A stretch of DNA of 64,000 bases from Streptomyces sp. NBC_00878 (GTDB taxonomy: Bacteria; Actinomycetota; Actinomycetes; Streptomycetales; Streptomycetaceae). The number at the start of each line of letters is the position of its first letter. The first letter of the stretch is position 1. A program made the translations under genes and the position numbers. Below are positions 46,704 to 55,636 of this stretch, one piece after another. The DNA is taken from the NCBI RefSeq assembly GCF_026341515.1, contig NZ_JAPEOK010000001.1, positions 2,976,001 to 3,040,000 of the forward strand, written 5' to 3'. Under the pieces are notes generated by a model. It had not been told where the DNA came from and searched no databases. It saw only the letters and a list, made by a program, of their open reading frames with translations.

Positions 46704-46735
46704 TGGTCATACCAATGGCATGGTGGCACGCCACC
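46704..46735 (-). promoter_or_regulatory. Two adjacent palindromes in the glcP promoter region
   Basis: TGGTCATACCA (46704-46714) and GGTGGCACGCCACC (46722-46735), both perfect, 55-85 bases upstream of glcP. They could be operators. The regulator is not known from the sequence. Confidence 0.5.
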
Positions 46736-46862
46736 GATCACCTGAAGGTAAAAGCAACGCTCCAGAGAATATTCCTTCAAGTTCCGAAGTCAATACGGCG
46801 AGTTGTGGGCCAGGGATGAGCCAAGTGAGGAGATTGCGTTCGACTCTTGAAGGAATGGAAAC

Positions 46863-46882
46863 CGTGCGGAGCGCCCCGCACG
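46863..46882 (-). terminator. Terminator directly after smc
   Basis: CGTGCGG / CCGCACG, 7 bp, 6-base loop, abutting the smc stop. On the minus strand GTTTCCATTCC follows. Confidence 0.6.
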
Positions 46883-49800
46883 TCAACGCAGTCGCTGGCT
46901 GATCACCTTCGACACGCCATCCCCTTGCATGGACACGCCATACAGCGCGTCAGCGATTTCCATCGTCCGCTTCTGGTGCGTGATCACGATCAGCTGCGAC
47001 GCCTCCTGCAGCTCCTGCATGATCCGGATCAGCCGCTGCAGATTCGTGTCGTCCAGCGCCGCCTCGACCTCGTCCATCACATAGAACGGACTGGGCCGCG
47101 CCTTGAAGATCGACACGAGCATGCCCACGGCGGTCAGCGACCGCTCCCCGCCGGACAGCAACGACAGCCGCTTGACCTTCTTCCCCGGCGGTCGCGCCTC
47201 CACATCGACACCCGTGGTGAGCATGTTGTCGGGATCGGTGAGGATCAGCCGCCCCTCCCCGCCCGGGAACAACCGGCTGAAGACCCCTTCGAACTCCCGC
47301 GCCGTGTCCCAGAACGCCTCGGTGAAGACCTGCTCGACCCGCTCGTCGACCTCCTTCACCACCTGGAGAAGATCGGCGCGCGTCTTCTTCAGGTCCTCCA
47401 GCTGCTCACTGAGGAACTTGTGGCGTTCCTCCAGCGCGGCGAACTCCTCCAGGGCGAGCGGGTTGACCTTGCCCAGCTGCTGATAAGCCCGTTCGGCGGA
47501 CCTGAGCCGCTTCTCCTGCTCGGCACGGTGGAAGCGACGGGGCTGGTTGCGCGGGTGCTCCGGGTCCTCCGGCAGCTCCTCGCCCTCGGCCGGCAGCGAG
47601 GGCGGCACGAGCTGGTCGGGCCCGAAGTCCGCGATCAGTCCCGCGGGTTCGACGCCCAGCTCCTCCAGCGCCTTCGCCTCCAACTGCTCGATCCGCATCC
47701 GCTTCTCGGCCCCGAGGACCTCGCCGCGGTGCACCGAGTCCGTGAGCTTGTCGAGCTCGGACTTGAGGTCGCGGCCCTCGTTGCGGGCGACGACGAGCTC
47801 CTGCTCCCGCCGTGCCTTGGCGCGCTCCGCGGCCGTACGCTCCTCGTCCGCCCGGGTGAGCGAGACCTCGACGTGCGCGAGCAACTGCCGCGCGCCGAAG
47901 GCGACGGCCTCGGCGACGGCGGCCTCGTGCCGCAACCGCGCCCTGCGCTCCTCGGCACGCGCGCGTGCCTCGCGTTCGCCGCGCGCGGCCCGGTCGAGCG
48001 AATCGGCCCGCCCGGCAAGCGCCTTGACCCGCTCCTCGTGCGTACGCGTCTGGAGCCGGGCCTCCATCTCGGTCTGCCGCGCGTTGGCCCCGTCGGCCGC
48101 GAGCCGGTCCCGTACGGAGGTGTCGGGCTCCTCCTCGAACGGCATCTCCTCGGCGACGGCGAGCCGTTCGGCCAGCTCCTCCGCCTCCTGTACGGCCCGG
48201 TCGAGGGCTTCCTGTGCGCGGGTGGCCGCCGCGGTGCTCCGCTCGGCCTCTCCGGCGGCGCCCCGCGCCTGCCCGGCCAGCCGCCCGAGCTGCTGGGCGA
48301 CCCGGGACTTCTCCCGCTCACCGGCCCGCCGCCGCTCGCCCAACTCCTCGACGAAAGCGGTCCGTTCCTTGCGCAGCTCAACCGCCCGGTGCTGCTTCTC
48401 GGTCAACTCCTCGCACAGCACGCCCAGTTCTTCCAGCTCGGCCGCCGCCTCGTCGACGGACGCCTGTACTTCGAGCAGACTCGGCGCCCCGGCGGAACCG
48501 CCCTGCGCGAAATGCGCCCCGAGCAGGTCGCCTTCGGCCGTCACCGCGGTCATCCCTGGCCGGGAGTAGACGAGATCCTCGGCGTCCTCAAGCGTCTCGA
48601 CCACGACAATGCCCCGCAGCAGCCGCCGTACGGCAGGCATGAGGTCGGCGGGCCCACGCACGAAATCGGCGGCGAACGGCGGCCCGGTGCGCTCCGGGCC
48701 TCCCCCGGAGGACGGTTCTCCGACGCCTCCGGAAGGCGGCTGGCCGACGTCTCCGGAGGGTGGTTCGCCGCCACCTCTGCCGAACTGACCAAATCGCCCC
48801 GATTCACCGAACTGCCCGAACCGCCCGGACCGCCCGGACTGTTCTCCGTAGGCGTCCCCGAGGACACCGGAGTCGCCGGACGCACCCCCGGCGGGCGCCC
48901 CGGCAGGAGCCTCCGGCGCCCCCGCGAGCAGCAGCGCCGCCCGCCCCCCGTCCTGCTTGCGCAGGAGGCGGATGGCGTCCGCCGCCGCGGCGGGACTGGT
49001 CACCGCGATCGCGTCCGCCGCCGCGCCGAAGGCGGCCGCGACCGGGACCTCGTGGCCGGGGGTGACGGAGAGCAGTTCCGCCGCCGGGCCCAGCAGACCC
49101 GTCAGCCGGTCCTTGGCCATGAGCAGCGCCCCCGTGCCGTCCTTGCGGCGCAGCCCCAGGGCGAGGGCCTCGTGTCGGGCCTGCGTGGCCGCGCGCCTGC
49201 GTTCGGCCGCGGTGGCCGCCTCGCGGGCCTCGGTCAGGGCGGACTCGGCGTCGGCGAGGGCGCGCTTGGCCGTGTCGTGCCGCTCGGCGAGTTCCTCGTC
49301 GCCCGCGTCCAGGCCGTCGACCTCGGCCTTGAGCTGCTCGTACTCCTCCTGGGCGGCGACGGCACGTTCCTGCGCCTCGTCGCGGGCGGCGGCGAGCCGG
49401 TCGATCTCCGCCTGGGCGGAGGCGGCGCGCGAACGGGCCGCGTTGACCTGCCCGTTCAACCGGGCCAGGCCTTCGCGGCGGTCCGCGATGGCGCGGGCCA
49501 CGTCCTTCAGGCGCCGCTCCTCCACCGCCAGCTCGCGCTCCAGATCGGCCCGGTGGGAAACCGTGTCCTCCAGGGCTCGCTCGGCCGCCTCCAGGGCCGC
49601 TTCGAGCTCGGCCTCCTGCTCACGGATCCGGGCGGCCTCGCGCTCCATGTCCTCGGGGTCGCGCCCACGCCGCTCCTCCGGCGGCTGGGCGGTCGCGCTC
49701 TTGACCCTTGCGTCCGCCAGGGAGACCGTGCCGCGCACCCGCTCGGCCAGCTGCGACAGCTCGTACCAGGTCTGCTGGGCTCGCTGCAGACGCGGGGTGA

Positions 49801-50635
49801 GCCGCCGTACCTCGTCCTCCAGCATCGCCTCCCGCTGAAGCGCCTTCTTCAGCTCGGCCTCGGCCGACTCCTTGCGCTCCTTGAGCGCGGCCTCGTCGGC
49901 GACCTCGGCCCGGAGCGCCCCCCGGAGCCGTACGAGATCGTCGGCGAGCAGCCGGAGGCGGGCGTCCCGGAGGTCGGCCTGGATCACGGCGGCCCGGCGG
50001 GCGACGGCGGCCTGCCGGCCCAGCGGCTTCAACTGGCGCCGCAGTTCGTCCGTGAGGTCCTGCACGCGCGCGAGGTTGGCCTGCATCGCGTCCAGCTTCC
50101 GCAGCGCCTTCTCCTTGCGCTTGCGGTGCTTGAGGACGCCCGCGGCCTCCTCGATGAAGGCGCGGCGGCCCATCGGATCGGCGTGCAGGACGGAGTCGAG
50201 CTGGCCCTGTCCGACAATGACGTGCATCTCGCGGCCGATGCCGGAGTCGGACAGCAGTTCCTGGATGTCGAGGAGGCGACACGTGTCGCCATTGATCTGG
50301 TACTCGCTGCCACCGTTGCGGAACATGATCCGCGTGATGGTGACCTCGGCGTACTCGATGGGCAGCGCGCCGTCGGAGTTGTCGATGGTCAGGGAGACCT
50401 CGGCGCGGCCGAGCGGGGGCCGCCCGGTGGTGCCGGCGAAGATGACGTCCTCCATCTTGCCGCCGCGCAGCGACTTCGCGCCCTGCTCGCCCATGACCCA
50501 GCTGAGGGCGTCCACGACATTGGACTTGCCCGAGCCGTTGGGGCCCACGACACACGTGATGCCCGGCTCGAACCGCAGCGTGGTCGCCGAGGCGAACGAT
50601 TTGAACCCGCGCAGGGTCAGGGCCTTGAGGTGCAC
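46883..50635 (-). CDS. smc: Chromosome segregation ATPase SMC with low-complexity insertion in the hinge
   Basis: 1250 residues. SMC condenses and aligns chromosomes at sporulation septa. N-terminal ATPase half with Walker A GPNGSGKSNVVDALSW, long coiled coils, hinge near residues 500-680, and C-terminal LSLLSGGERSL signature plus Walker B PFYVMDEVEAALDD. Residues about 571-651 are an insertion in the hinge made of SGRFGQFG and PPSGDVGQ-type repeats, not expected in the fold. GTG at 50635 begins the conserved MHLKALTLRGFKSF. Terminators lie on both sides, so it is probably monocistronic. Confidence 0.96.
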   Translation of the reverse strand: MHLKALTLRGFKSFASATTLRFEPGITCVVGPNGSGKSNVVDALSWVMGEQGAKSLRGGKMEDVIFAGTTGRPPLGRAEVSLTIDNSDGALPIEYAEVTITRIMFRNGGSEYQINGDTCRLLDIQELLSDSGIGREMHVIVGQGQLDSVLHADPMGRRAFIEEAAGVLKHRKRKEKALRKLDAMQANLARVQDLTDELRRQLKPLGRQAAVARRAAVIQADLRDARLRLLADDLVRLRGALRAEVADEAALKERKESAEAELKKALQREAMLEDEVRRLTPRLQRAQQTWYELSQLAERVRGTVSLADARVKSATAQPPEERRGRDPEDMEREAARIREQEAELEAALEAAERALEDTVSHRADLERELAVEERRLKDVARAIADRREGLARLNGQVNAARSRAASAQAEIDRLAAARDEAQERAVAAQEEYEQLKAEVDGLDAGDEELAERHDTAKRALADAESALTEAREAATAAERRRAATQARHEALALGLRRKDGTGALLMAKDRLTGLLGPAAELLSVTPGHEVPVAAAFGAAADAIAVTSPAAAADAIRLLRKQDGGRAALLLAGAPEAPAGAPAGGASGDSGVLGDAYGEQSGRSGRFGQFGESGRFGQFGRGGGEPPSGDVGQPPSGGVGEPSSGGGPERTGPPFAADFVRGPADLMPAVRRLLRGIVVVETLEDAEDLVYSRPGMTAVTAEGDLLGAHFAQGGSAGAPSLLEVQASVDEAAAELEELGVLCEELTEKQHRAVELRKERTAFVEELGERRRAGEREKSRVAQQLGRLAGQARGAAGEAERSTAAATRAQEALDRAVQEAEELAERLAVAEEMPFEEEPDTSVRDRLAADGANARQTEMEARLQTRTHEERVKALAGRADSLDRAARGEREARARAEERRARLRHEAAVAEAVAFGARQLLAHVEVSLTRADEERTAAERAKARREQELVVARNEGRDLKSELDKLTDSVHRGEVLGAEKRMRIEQLEAKALEELGVEPAGLIADFGPDQLVPPSLPAEGEELPEDPEHPRNQPRRFHRAEQEKRLRSAERAYQQLGKVNPLALEEFAALEERHKFLSEQLEDLKKTRADLLQVVKEVDERVEQVFTEAFWDTAREFEGVFSRLFPGGEGRLILTDPDNMLTTGVDVEARPPGKKVKRLSLLSGGERSLTAVGMLVSIFKARPSPFYVMDEVEAALDDTNLQRLIRIMQELQEASQLIVITHQKRTMEIADALYGVSMQGDGVSKVISQRLR

Positions 50636-50751
50636 GCAGCCGGACTCTACCTTCCGGGTCGGTCTCTCTCCATGAACGCGCGGTTTCACCCTTGAACGTG
50701 CAGGGCACACCAAACGTTAAAGACAGTGAAGAGTGCGCGGAGGCAAGAAAG

Positions 50752-50773
50752 AAGGGACGCCGAAGCGTCCCTT
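50752..50773 (-). terminator. Rho-independent terminator upstream of smc
   Basis: AAGGGACGC CGAA GCGTCCCTT, perfect 9-bp stem. On the minus strand TTCTTTCTTG follows, so it ends the transcript of the small coiled-coil gene. Confidence 0.88.
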
Positions 50774-50836
50774 GCAACTCTGTTAGCGGCTGACACGGGC
50801 AGCCTGTTCACTGGTGGCGACGTTGCGATTCAGTGA

Positions 50837-51034
50837 TCAGGTGAGCGCAGGCTCCGCCTGGGGTACGTCGATGCTGTCGAAGTCGTGAGAAGCGGCAGCC
50901 GCGAGCGCGTCGTTCTCGGCCTGGATCCGTCCGAGCTCGGATTCCAGATCCTGGACGCGCTGCTGGAGCCGTCGCATCTCGGCAATGAGTCGCGGGTCGG
51001 AACCGCCGACGTAACCGAGAAGCGCCTTTGCCAT
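50837..51034 (-). CDS. Small coiled-coil protein between smc and acyP
   Basis: 65 residues: MAKALLGYVGGSDPRLIAEM, then a heptad-like stretch RRLQQRVQDLESELGRIQAE and a short acidic tail. No catalytic motif. GGAGG lies about ten bases before the ATG, and a strong terminator lies after the gene, so it is a real unit of its own. I recall similar short proteins at this position in other Streptomyces, but no function. Confidence 0.8.
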   Translation of the reverse strand: MAKALLGYVGGSDPRLIAEMRRLQQRVQDLESELGRIQAENDALAAAASHDFDSIDVPQAEPALT

Positions 51035-51426
51035 GATGGATGGTCCTCCACACTGAGTGACCGACCGAAGCGGTGTGGGTCGTGAGGGAATCGCACCCGC
51101 GATGTTTGGCACTGTGGAGTTCTGACTGCCGCTCTTACATGCCAAACAGCTAAGGTGCGCGGGGACTTTCAGCGTCTCACCAAAAAGTTTGACGGTCAAC
51201 ACGATCACGCCCGGTATTGGGGGCCAACCCGGGGTGCGCGGCCTGAGAACGGGCGGCGCTGCCTCTCCTGCGGGGCCCTGGGGGCGTGGAGATCATCCTT
51301 CCTCGCGGAGCCTGCCACGACACGGGTTTCTTGGCAACCACCAGGCGGTTTCCGCCCAGGGCGGGTGCCCGGCGCACGCCCCGCGCCCGCTGCCCGGGGT
51401 GTCGCTACCGGTCCGGCGGAGCGATC
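51035..51426. other. 392-base spacer with a 9-bp inverted repeat and tRNA T-arm-like sequence
   Basis: TGTTTGGCA (51103-51111) pairs with TGCCAAACA (51140-51148). Just beside it on the minus strand is GCGGGTGCGATTCCCTC, which resembles a tRNA T-arm, but no acceptor or anticodon stem completes a tRNA. Promoter of the small coiled-coil gene presumably lies here. No gene supported. Confidence 0.45.
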
Positions 51427-51708
51427 TCACCGGATGGCGAAGCCCTCGTAGCCGCCGCGGGGCGTGTCCCAGATCTCAGTGACTCCGTCGACGCGGCCCG
51501 GCGTGTCGTCCCCCTGGAGCCAGTCGAGGAGTCCCTGGCACTCGCGCCGGGCGCCCTCGGCGACCACCTGGACCCGTCCGTCGCCCAAATTGAGAGCAAA
51601 GCCACTCAGGCCGCCGATCTCCAGCGCCTTGGCCCGCGTGTACCAGCGGAAACCCACGCCTTGGACCCGTCCGCGCACCCAGGCGACCAGCCTTACGTCC
51701 TCGCTCAT
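51427..51708 (-). CDS. acyP: Acylphosphatase
   Basis: 93-residue enzyme hydrolysing acyl phosphates. The conserved phosphate-binding [13 protein letters not shown] (Arg) and the catalytic Asn in [14 protein letters not shown] are both present, and length is typical. ATG at 51708. Single-gene unit; the CAP gene diverges from it. Confidence 0.95.
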   Translation of the reverse strand: MSEDVRLVAWVRGRVQGVGFRWYTRAKALEIGGLSGFALNLGDGRVQVVAEGARRECQGLLDWLQGDDTPGRVDGVTEIWDTPRGGYEGFAIR

Positions 51709-51839
51709 GGCTGCACGCTAACCGGCCAATTGCCGTCTAAACACTTCCGCCCCTTGCGCCATGCGGTACCGTCCCGACCCAATGAGCCTCACTCGTTCGG
51801 GTGAGGAACGTTGACCGCAAGGATGAGGAAGGCCAGGAG

Positions 51840-52976
51840 ATGGGACGCCACCGACGCTCCGCCGCCGGCCGCGCCGCCACAGGCCGCGCCACCGGGGTCA
51901 CACAAACGTACGATACACACACGAACGGTTACGCGTCTGCGGATTCCGGTGATCACGCGGGCGTGGACGACCACGCGACCGCGGGTGACGGTCTGACCGC
52001 CGGGCACTACCTGAACGGCAGCCCCTACGCGACCGCGGGCATGTACGACTCTCCGGGTGGCATTCACGAGACGGGCGACCTCTATTCGAAGAGCGACACC
52101 CATCTCTTCGCCGCGGATCCGGCCGCCCACGCCTCGACCGGCTACGCGCCCGACGGCGGCGCCGGCCGCGGCCACCGCCGCCGCAAGAAGAACGTGACGC
52201 CCGTACGCACCGGTCTGCTCGGTGTCTCCGCCGCCGTCGCGATGGGTGCCGTCGCGGTCGCCTCCGGGCTGATCCCGGGTGCCGACAACTACTCGATCGG
52301 CGGCGGCGACTCGGACAAGGTGCGCGCCCAGAACTCGCCGAGCGACGTGCAGACCCAGGGCGGTACGGACGGCACCGCGGACGACCGCGCGGACTCGGGC
52401 ACCAGTCGTGACCTGGAACGCACCGTGACTCCTTCGGTCTCGCCGACGAAGGCCCCGGAGAAGACCGAGGAGAAGGAAACTCCCTCCGCGAAGCCGTCGA
52501 CCAAGGCTCCGGTCAAGGAGAAGCCGAAGACCGAGCCGACCACGAAGGCACCGGAGAAGAAGGCACCCTCGACGACGCCGTCCAAGACGGGGTCCACCAC
52601 GTCCACGGCCGAGGCCGAGGTGTTGTCGCTGGTCAACGAGGAGCGGGCCAAGGCCGGCTGCAGCCCGGTGACCGCGTCGAACTCACTGGCGGCGCTGGCC
52701 GAGGCATTCAGCGAGGACATGGCCGCGCGGGGCTTCTTCGACCACACGGACCCGAGCGGGGCCTCCCCCTGGGACCGCGCGGAGAAGGCCGGCGTCACCA
52801 ACCTCGGCGGGGAGAACATCGCCCGCGGCCAGGCCGACGCCGCCGCGGTGATGGAGGCCTGGATGAACAGCCCCGGCCACCGCGCGAACATCCTGAACTG
52901 CGACTTCAAGACCCTGGGCGTCGGCGCGCACTTCGCGTCGGGCGGCCCGTGGTGGACGCAGGACTTCGGCTACTAG
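51840..52976 (+). CDS. CAP (SCP/PR1) domain-containing exported protein
   Basis: 378 residues. Starts MGRHRRSAAGRAATGRATG, followed by a disordered Gly/His-rich stretch, a membrane segment (VRTGLLGVSAAVAMGAVAV), and a Thr/Pro/Lys-rich spacer that would cross the wall. The C-terminal CAP domain (about 255-378) has EVLSLVNEERAKAGCSPV, FFDHTDPSG, GGENIARG and MNSPGHRANILN, all standard. The exact role of bacterial CAP proteins is unsettled. ATG at 51840 with GGAAGG seven bases upstream. Hairpin 70 bases after the stop. Confidence 0.88.
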   Translation: MGRHRRSAAGRAATGRATGVTQTYDTHTNGYASADSGDHAGVDDHATAGDGLTAGHYLNGSPYATAGMYDSPGGIHETGDLYSKSDTHLFAADPAAHASTGYAPDGGAGRGHRRRKKNVTPVRTGLLGVSAAVAMGAVAVASGLIPGADNYSIGGGDSDKVRAQNSPSDVQTQGGTDGTADDRADSGTSRDLERTVTPSVSPTKAPEKTEEKETPSAKPSTKAPVKEKPKTEPTTKAPEKKAPSTTPSKTGSTTSTAEAEVLSLVNEERAKAGCSPVTASNSLAALAEAFSEDMAARGFFDHTDPSGASPWDRAEKAGVTNLGGENIARGQADAAAVMEAWMNSPGHRANILNCDFKTLGVGAHFASGGPWWTQDFGY

Positions 52977-53044
52977 CCGCGCGGGACCGCGGAGGAACGC
53001 GGAGAAACACGCACGGACAGGCACACGCACGGACACGCACGGAC

Positions 53045-53089
53045 ACCAGAGGGGACGCTAACGGAAAGTTAGCGCCCCCTCTCTGGTGT
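53045..53089. terminator. Long hairpin between CAP gene and HxlR gene
   Basis: Left arm ACCAGAGGGGACGCTAAC and right arm GTTAGCGCCCCCTCTCTGG pair over about 18 bp with a GGAAA loop. It probably terminates the CAP transcript, but lies only 25 bases before the HxlR gene, so it could also be that gene's operator. Confidence 0.65.
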
Positions 53090-53113
53090 GCGCTGCGCGG
53101 GTACGCTGGGAGC

Positions 53114-53503
53114 ATGGACCTCACGGAACGGCCGGACCTCGCCTTCGACGTGTTCTCCCGTGGCTGCCCGTCCCGGGGCACCCTGGAGCACGTCACGGGG
53201 CGCTGGGGCACGCTCACGCTGGGGGCGCTGCACGAGGGCTCGTTCCGCTTCAACGAACTGCGCCGGCGCGTCGACGGCGTCAGCGAGAAGATGCTGTCCC
53301 AGACCCTGCACGCGCTGGAGCGCGACGGCCTGGTGCACCGCGAGGCCCAGCCGACGAACCCGCCGCGGGTGGACTACGAACTGACACCGCTGGGCCGCGA
53401 GGTCGCCGAGCGGCTGCTGTCCCTCATCCACTTCGTGGAGGGGCGCATGGACGACGTACTGGGAGCGCGCGAGCGTTACGACGCGGCGCGCGGCGGACGC
53501 TGA
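53114..53503 (+). CDS. HxlR family winged-helix regulator
   Basis: 129-residue DNA-binding protein of the HxlR type. [49 protein letters not shown] contains the winged helix; a single Cys near the N-terminus (SRGCPSRG) could be redox-sensitive as in some relatives. Target unknown. ATG with GGGAG upstream. Its 3' end overlaps convergent mutM by 28 bases. Confidence 0.87.
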   Translation: MDLTERPDLAFDVFSRGCPSRGTLEHVTGRWGTLTLGALHEGSFRFNELRRRVDGVSEKMLSQTLHALERDGLVHREAQPTNPPRVDYELTPLGREVAERLLSLIHFVEGRMDDVLGARERYDAARGGR

Positions 53504-54336
53504 CAGCGCGGGCAGAAGTAGCTGGACCGGTTCATCCAGGGTCTGCGCCGCATCACGGTTCCGCAGCGCCGGCACGGCTCGCCCTCTCGGCCGTACGCGT
53601 CGAGCGAGCGGTCGAAGTAGCCCGACTCCCCGTTCACGTTGACGTAGAGGCTGTCGAAGCTGGTGCCGCCGACGGCGAGGGCGGCGTTCATCACATCCCG
53701 TACGTGGCCCAGGAGTTCGGCCGTGCGCGGGCGCGTGAATCCGGTGGTGGAGCGCTCGTAGTGCAGCCGCGCGCGCCAAAGCGCCTCGTCGGCATAGATG
53801 TTGCCGACGCCGCTGATCAACGACTGGTCCAGCAGGGCGCGTTTGATGGTCGTGCGTCGGCGTCGCAGCGCCTCGTGGAACGCCTCGTCGTCGAACAGCG
53901 GGTCGAGCGGGTCGCGGGCGATGTGCGCGATGACGTCGGGCAGCCCGTCGGGCGATGTCTCGTGCAACGAGAGCCCGCCGAAGGTCCGTTGGTCGACGAA
54001 GCGGAGCTCGGTGTGCAGAGCGTCCTCGAACCGGACGCGGATGCGCAGATGCTTCTCGTCGGCGGCGTCCTGCGGCTGGACGAGGAGCTGTCCGCTCATC
54101 CCGAGGTGCGCGAGGACGGCACTCGGGGAGTCCGCGAGCGGCAACCACAGGTACTTGCCGCGACGCTGGGCCAGTCCGATGCGGTGCCCCTTGAGCCGGG
54201 CCCCGAAGTCCTCGCCGCCCGCGATGTGCCGACGCACCGCGCGCGGATGCAGCACCTGCACGTCGGCGACGATCCGTCCGCTGACCCAGCGTTCGAGGCC
54301 CCGTCGTACGACCTCGACCTCGGGCAGTTCGGGCAC
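53476..54336 (-). CDS. mutM: Formamidopyrimidine-DNA glycosylase
   Basis: 286 residues. Repairs oxidised purines (8-oxoG) by base excision. The invariant PELPEVE follows the start Met, with catalytic Pro1 and Glu2 after Met removal; H2TH region [15 protein letters not shown] and zinc finger CRRCG...CPRC are complete. GTG at 54336 with GGAGGAG upstream. Overlaps HxlR gene tail. Downstream of rnc, as in other actinobacteria. Confidence 0.96.
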   Translation of the reverse strand: MPELPEVEVVRRGLERWVSGRIVADVQVLHPRAVRRHIAGGEDFGARLKGHRIGLAQRRGKYLWLPLADSPSAVLAHLGMSGQLLVQPQDAADEKHLRIRVRFEDALHTELRFVDQRTFGGLSLHETSPDGLPDVIAHIARDPLDPLFDDEAFHEALRRRRTTIKRALLDQSLISGVGNIYADEALWRARLHYERSTTGFTRPRTAELLGHVRDVMNAALAVGGTSFDSLYVNVNGESGYFDRSLDAYGREGEPCRRCGTVMRRRPWMNRSSYFCPRCQRPPRAAS

Positions 54337-54425
54337 GGCGTCTCCTCCGGATGCGTGGGCCGATGACTCGGGAGCCCCGGGGCCGGGGCCGCGCGCCCGC
54401 AGCGTACCGCCGACACGCCGGAACA

Positions 54426-54462
54426 CGATCGCCCGCCCCCTCGAACGGGGGACGGGCGATCG
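54426..54462 (-). terminator. Terminator after rnc
   Basis: CGATCGCCCG-CCCCC and GGGGG-A-CGGGCGATCG form a long stem with a 6-base loop, about 35 bases beyond the rnc stop, before mutM. Confidence 0.7.
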
Positions 54463-54496
54463 GTCACAGTGCCGGACTGTGGATCGTTCGGATCGG

Positions 54497-55441
54497 TCAG
54501 GCGGAAGCGGTATCGGATGCCGCCGGTGAGGGGGCCTCGACGGCCTCCTTGGCAGCTTCCTCGACCGCCTCGGCCGCCTCAGCCACTTCGGCTGTTGCCT
54601 CCGACGCCGCGGTCACTTCGGCCGCTGCCGCGGTCACTTCGGCGACTGCCGCGGATGCCTCGGCGTCCGCGGCGGCCTTCGCCGCCTTCGCTCGTTCGTC
54701 CGAGGCGGAGCGGATGGCACGCCACGCGGACTCCGCGGCCTGCTGCTCCGCCTCCTTCTTGCTGCGGCCGGTGCCGGTGCCGTACGAGACGCCTCCGACG
54801 CGGGCAGCAGCAGTAAAGGTCTTCTCGTGGTCCGGGCCGGTCTCGGAGACCAGGTACTCGGGCACGCCGAGCCCCTCGGTCGCCGTGAGTTCCTGGAGAC
54901 TGGTCTTCCAGTCCAGGCCCGCGCCCAGATTCGATGATTTCTCGATCAGCGGGTCGAAGAGGCGGTGGACGAGTTCGCCCGCCGCGTCGAGACCCTGGTC
55001 GAGATAGACAGCGCCGATCACCGCTTCAAGGGTGTCGGCGAGAATGGACGCCTTGTCCCGGCCGCCCGTGCCCTCTTCGCCCCGGCCGAGCCGGATGAAG
55101 GAGCCGAGTTCGAGCCCGCGGCCCACCTCCGCCAGCGCACGCGAGTTGACCACCGCGGCCCGCAGCTTGGCCAGTTGGCCTTCTGGGAGGTCGGGGTGGG
55201 TGGTGTACAGCGTGTCCGTGACGACGAGGCCCAGCACGGAGTCCCCGAGGAACTCCAGGCGCTCGTTGGTCGGCAGACCGCCGTTCTCGTACGCGTACGA
55301 ACGGTGGGTCAGTGCACGCACCAGAAGGGCGGACTCGAGCTTGTACCCGAGCCGCCCTTCCAGAAGCGTGTGGGACGAGGCCGTGTTGTCCGCCGGGCCG
55401 CCTCCGTTTGCACGGAGAGGATGCTTCTTGGCGTCAGACAT
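54497..55441 (-). CDS. rnc: Ribonuclease III with Ala/Glu-rich C-terminal extension
   Basis: 314 residues. Cleaves double-stranded RNA, including rRNA precursors; in S. coelicolor it is absB, a global regulator of antibiotics. Catalytic signature [16 protein letters not shown], then [13 protein letters not shown] and the C-terminal dsRNA-binding domain. Beyond that, about 65 residues of Ala/Glu/Val repeats ([15 protein letters not shown]) with no known role. ATG at 55441. Follows rpmF after a short gap. Confidence 0.96.
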   Translation of the reverse strand: MSDAKKHPLRANGGGPADNTASSHTLLEGRLGYKLESALLVRALTHRSYAYENGGLPTNERLEFLGDSVLGLVVTDTLYTTHPDLPEGQLAKLRAAVVNSRALAEVGRGLELGSFIRLGRGEEGTGGRDKASILADTLEAVIGAVYLDQGLDAAGELVHRLFDPLIEKSSNLGAGLDWKTSLQELTATEGLGVPEYLVSETGPDHEKTFTAAARVGGVSYGTGTGRSKKEAEQQAAESAWRAIRSASDERAKAAKAAADAEASAAVAEVTAAAAEVTAASEATAEVAEAAEAVEEAAKEAVEAPSPAASDTASA

Positions 55442-55460
55442 GGAGCCTCTCACCAGCCGC

Positions 55461-55634
55461 TCAGACCTCGAGGACCTGGCGCTTGTTGTAGGTGCCGCAA
55501 GCAGGGCAGGCGATGTGCTGCTGCTTGGGCTCGTGGCAGCGCTCGCACGCAACCAGGGTGGGGACCGCAGCCTTCCACTGCGACCGGCGGTGGCGCGTGT
55601 TGCTGCGCGACATCTTCCGCTTCGGAACAGCCAC
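55461..55634 (-). CDS. rpmF: 50S ribosomal protein L32
   Basis: 57 residues: [20 protein letters not shown] then a zinc-binding CxxC (CERC) and CPAC. All four Cys are present, so this is the zinc-containing form. GTG at 55634 with AGGAG upstream. Lies two bases after the DUF177 gene and 20 before rnc, so the three are likely one operon. Confidence 0.97.
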   Translation of the reverse strand: MAVPKRKMSRSNTRHRRSQWKAAVPTLVACERCHEPKQQHIACPACGTYNKRQVLEV

Positions 55635-55636
55635 GG

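Noticed and set aside
46847..50695. A 1282-codon open frame on the plus strand opposite smc
   Set aside because: It mirrors smc almost exactly, has no family motif and reflects GC-rich third positions. SMC on the minus strand is certain.
51066..51150. A complete tRNA gene
   Set aside because: Only a T-arm-like segment can be formed; acceptor and anticodon stems do not pair.
53045..53089. HxlR operator only
   Set aside because: Long stem after the CAP gene fits a terminator equally well, so it was not called as an operator.
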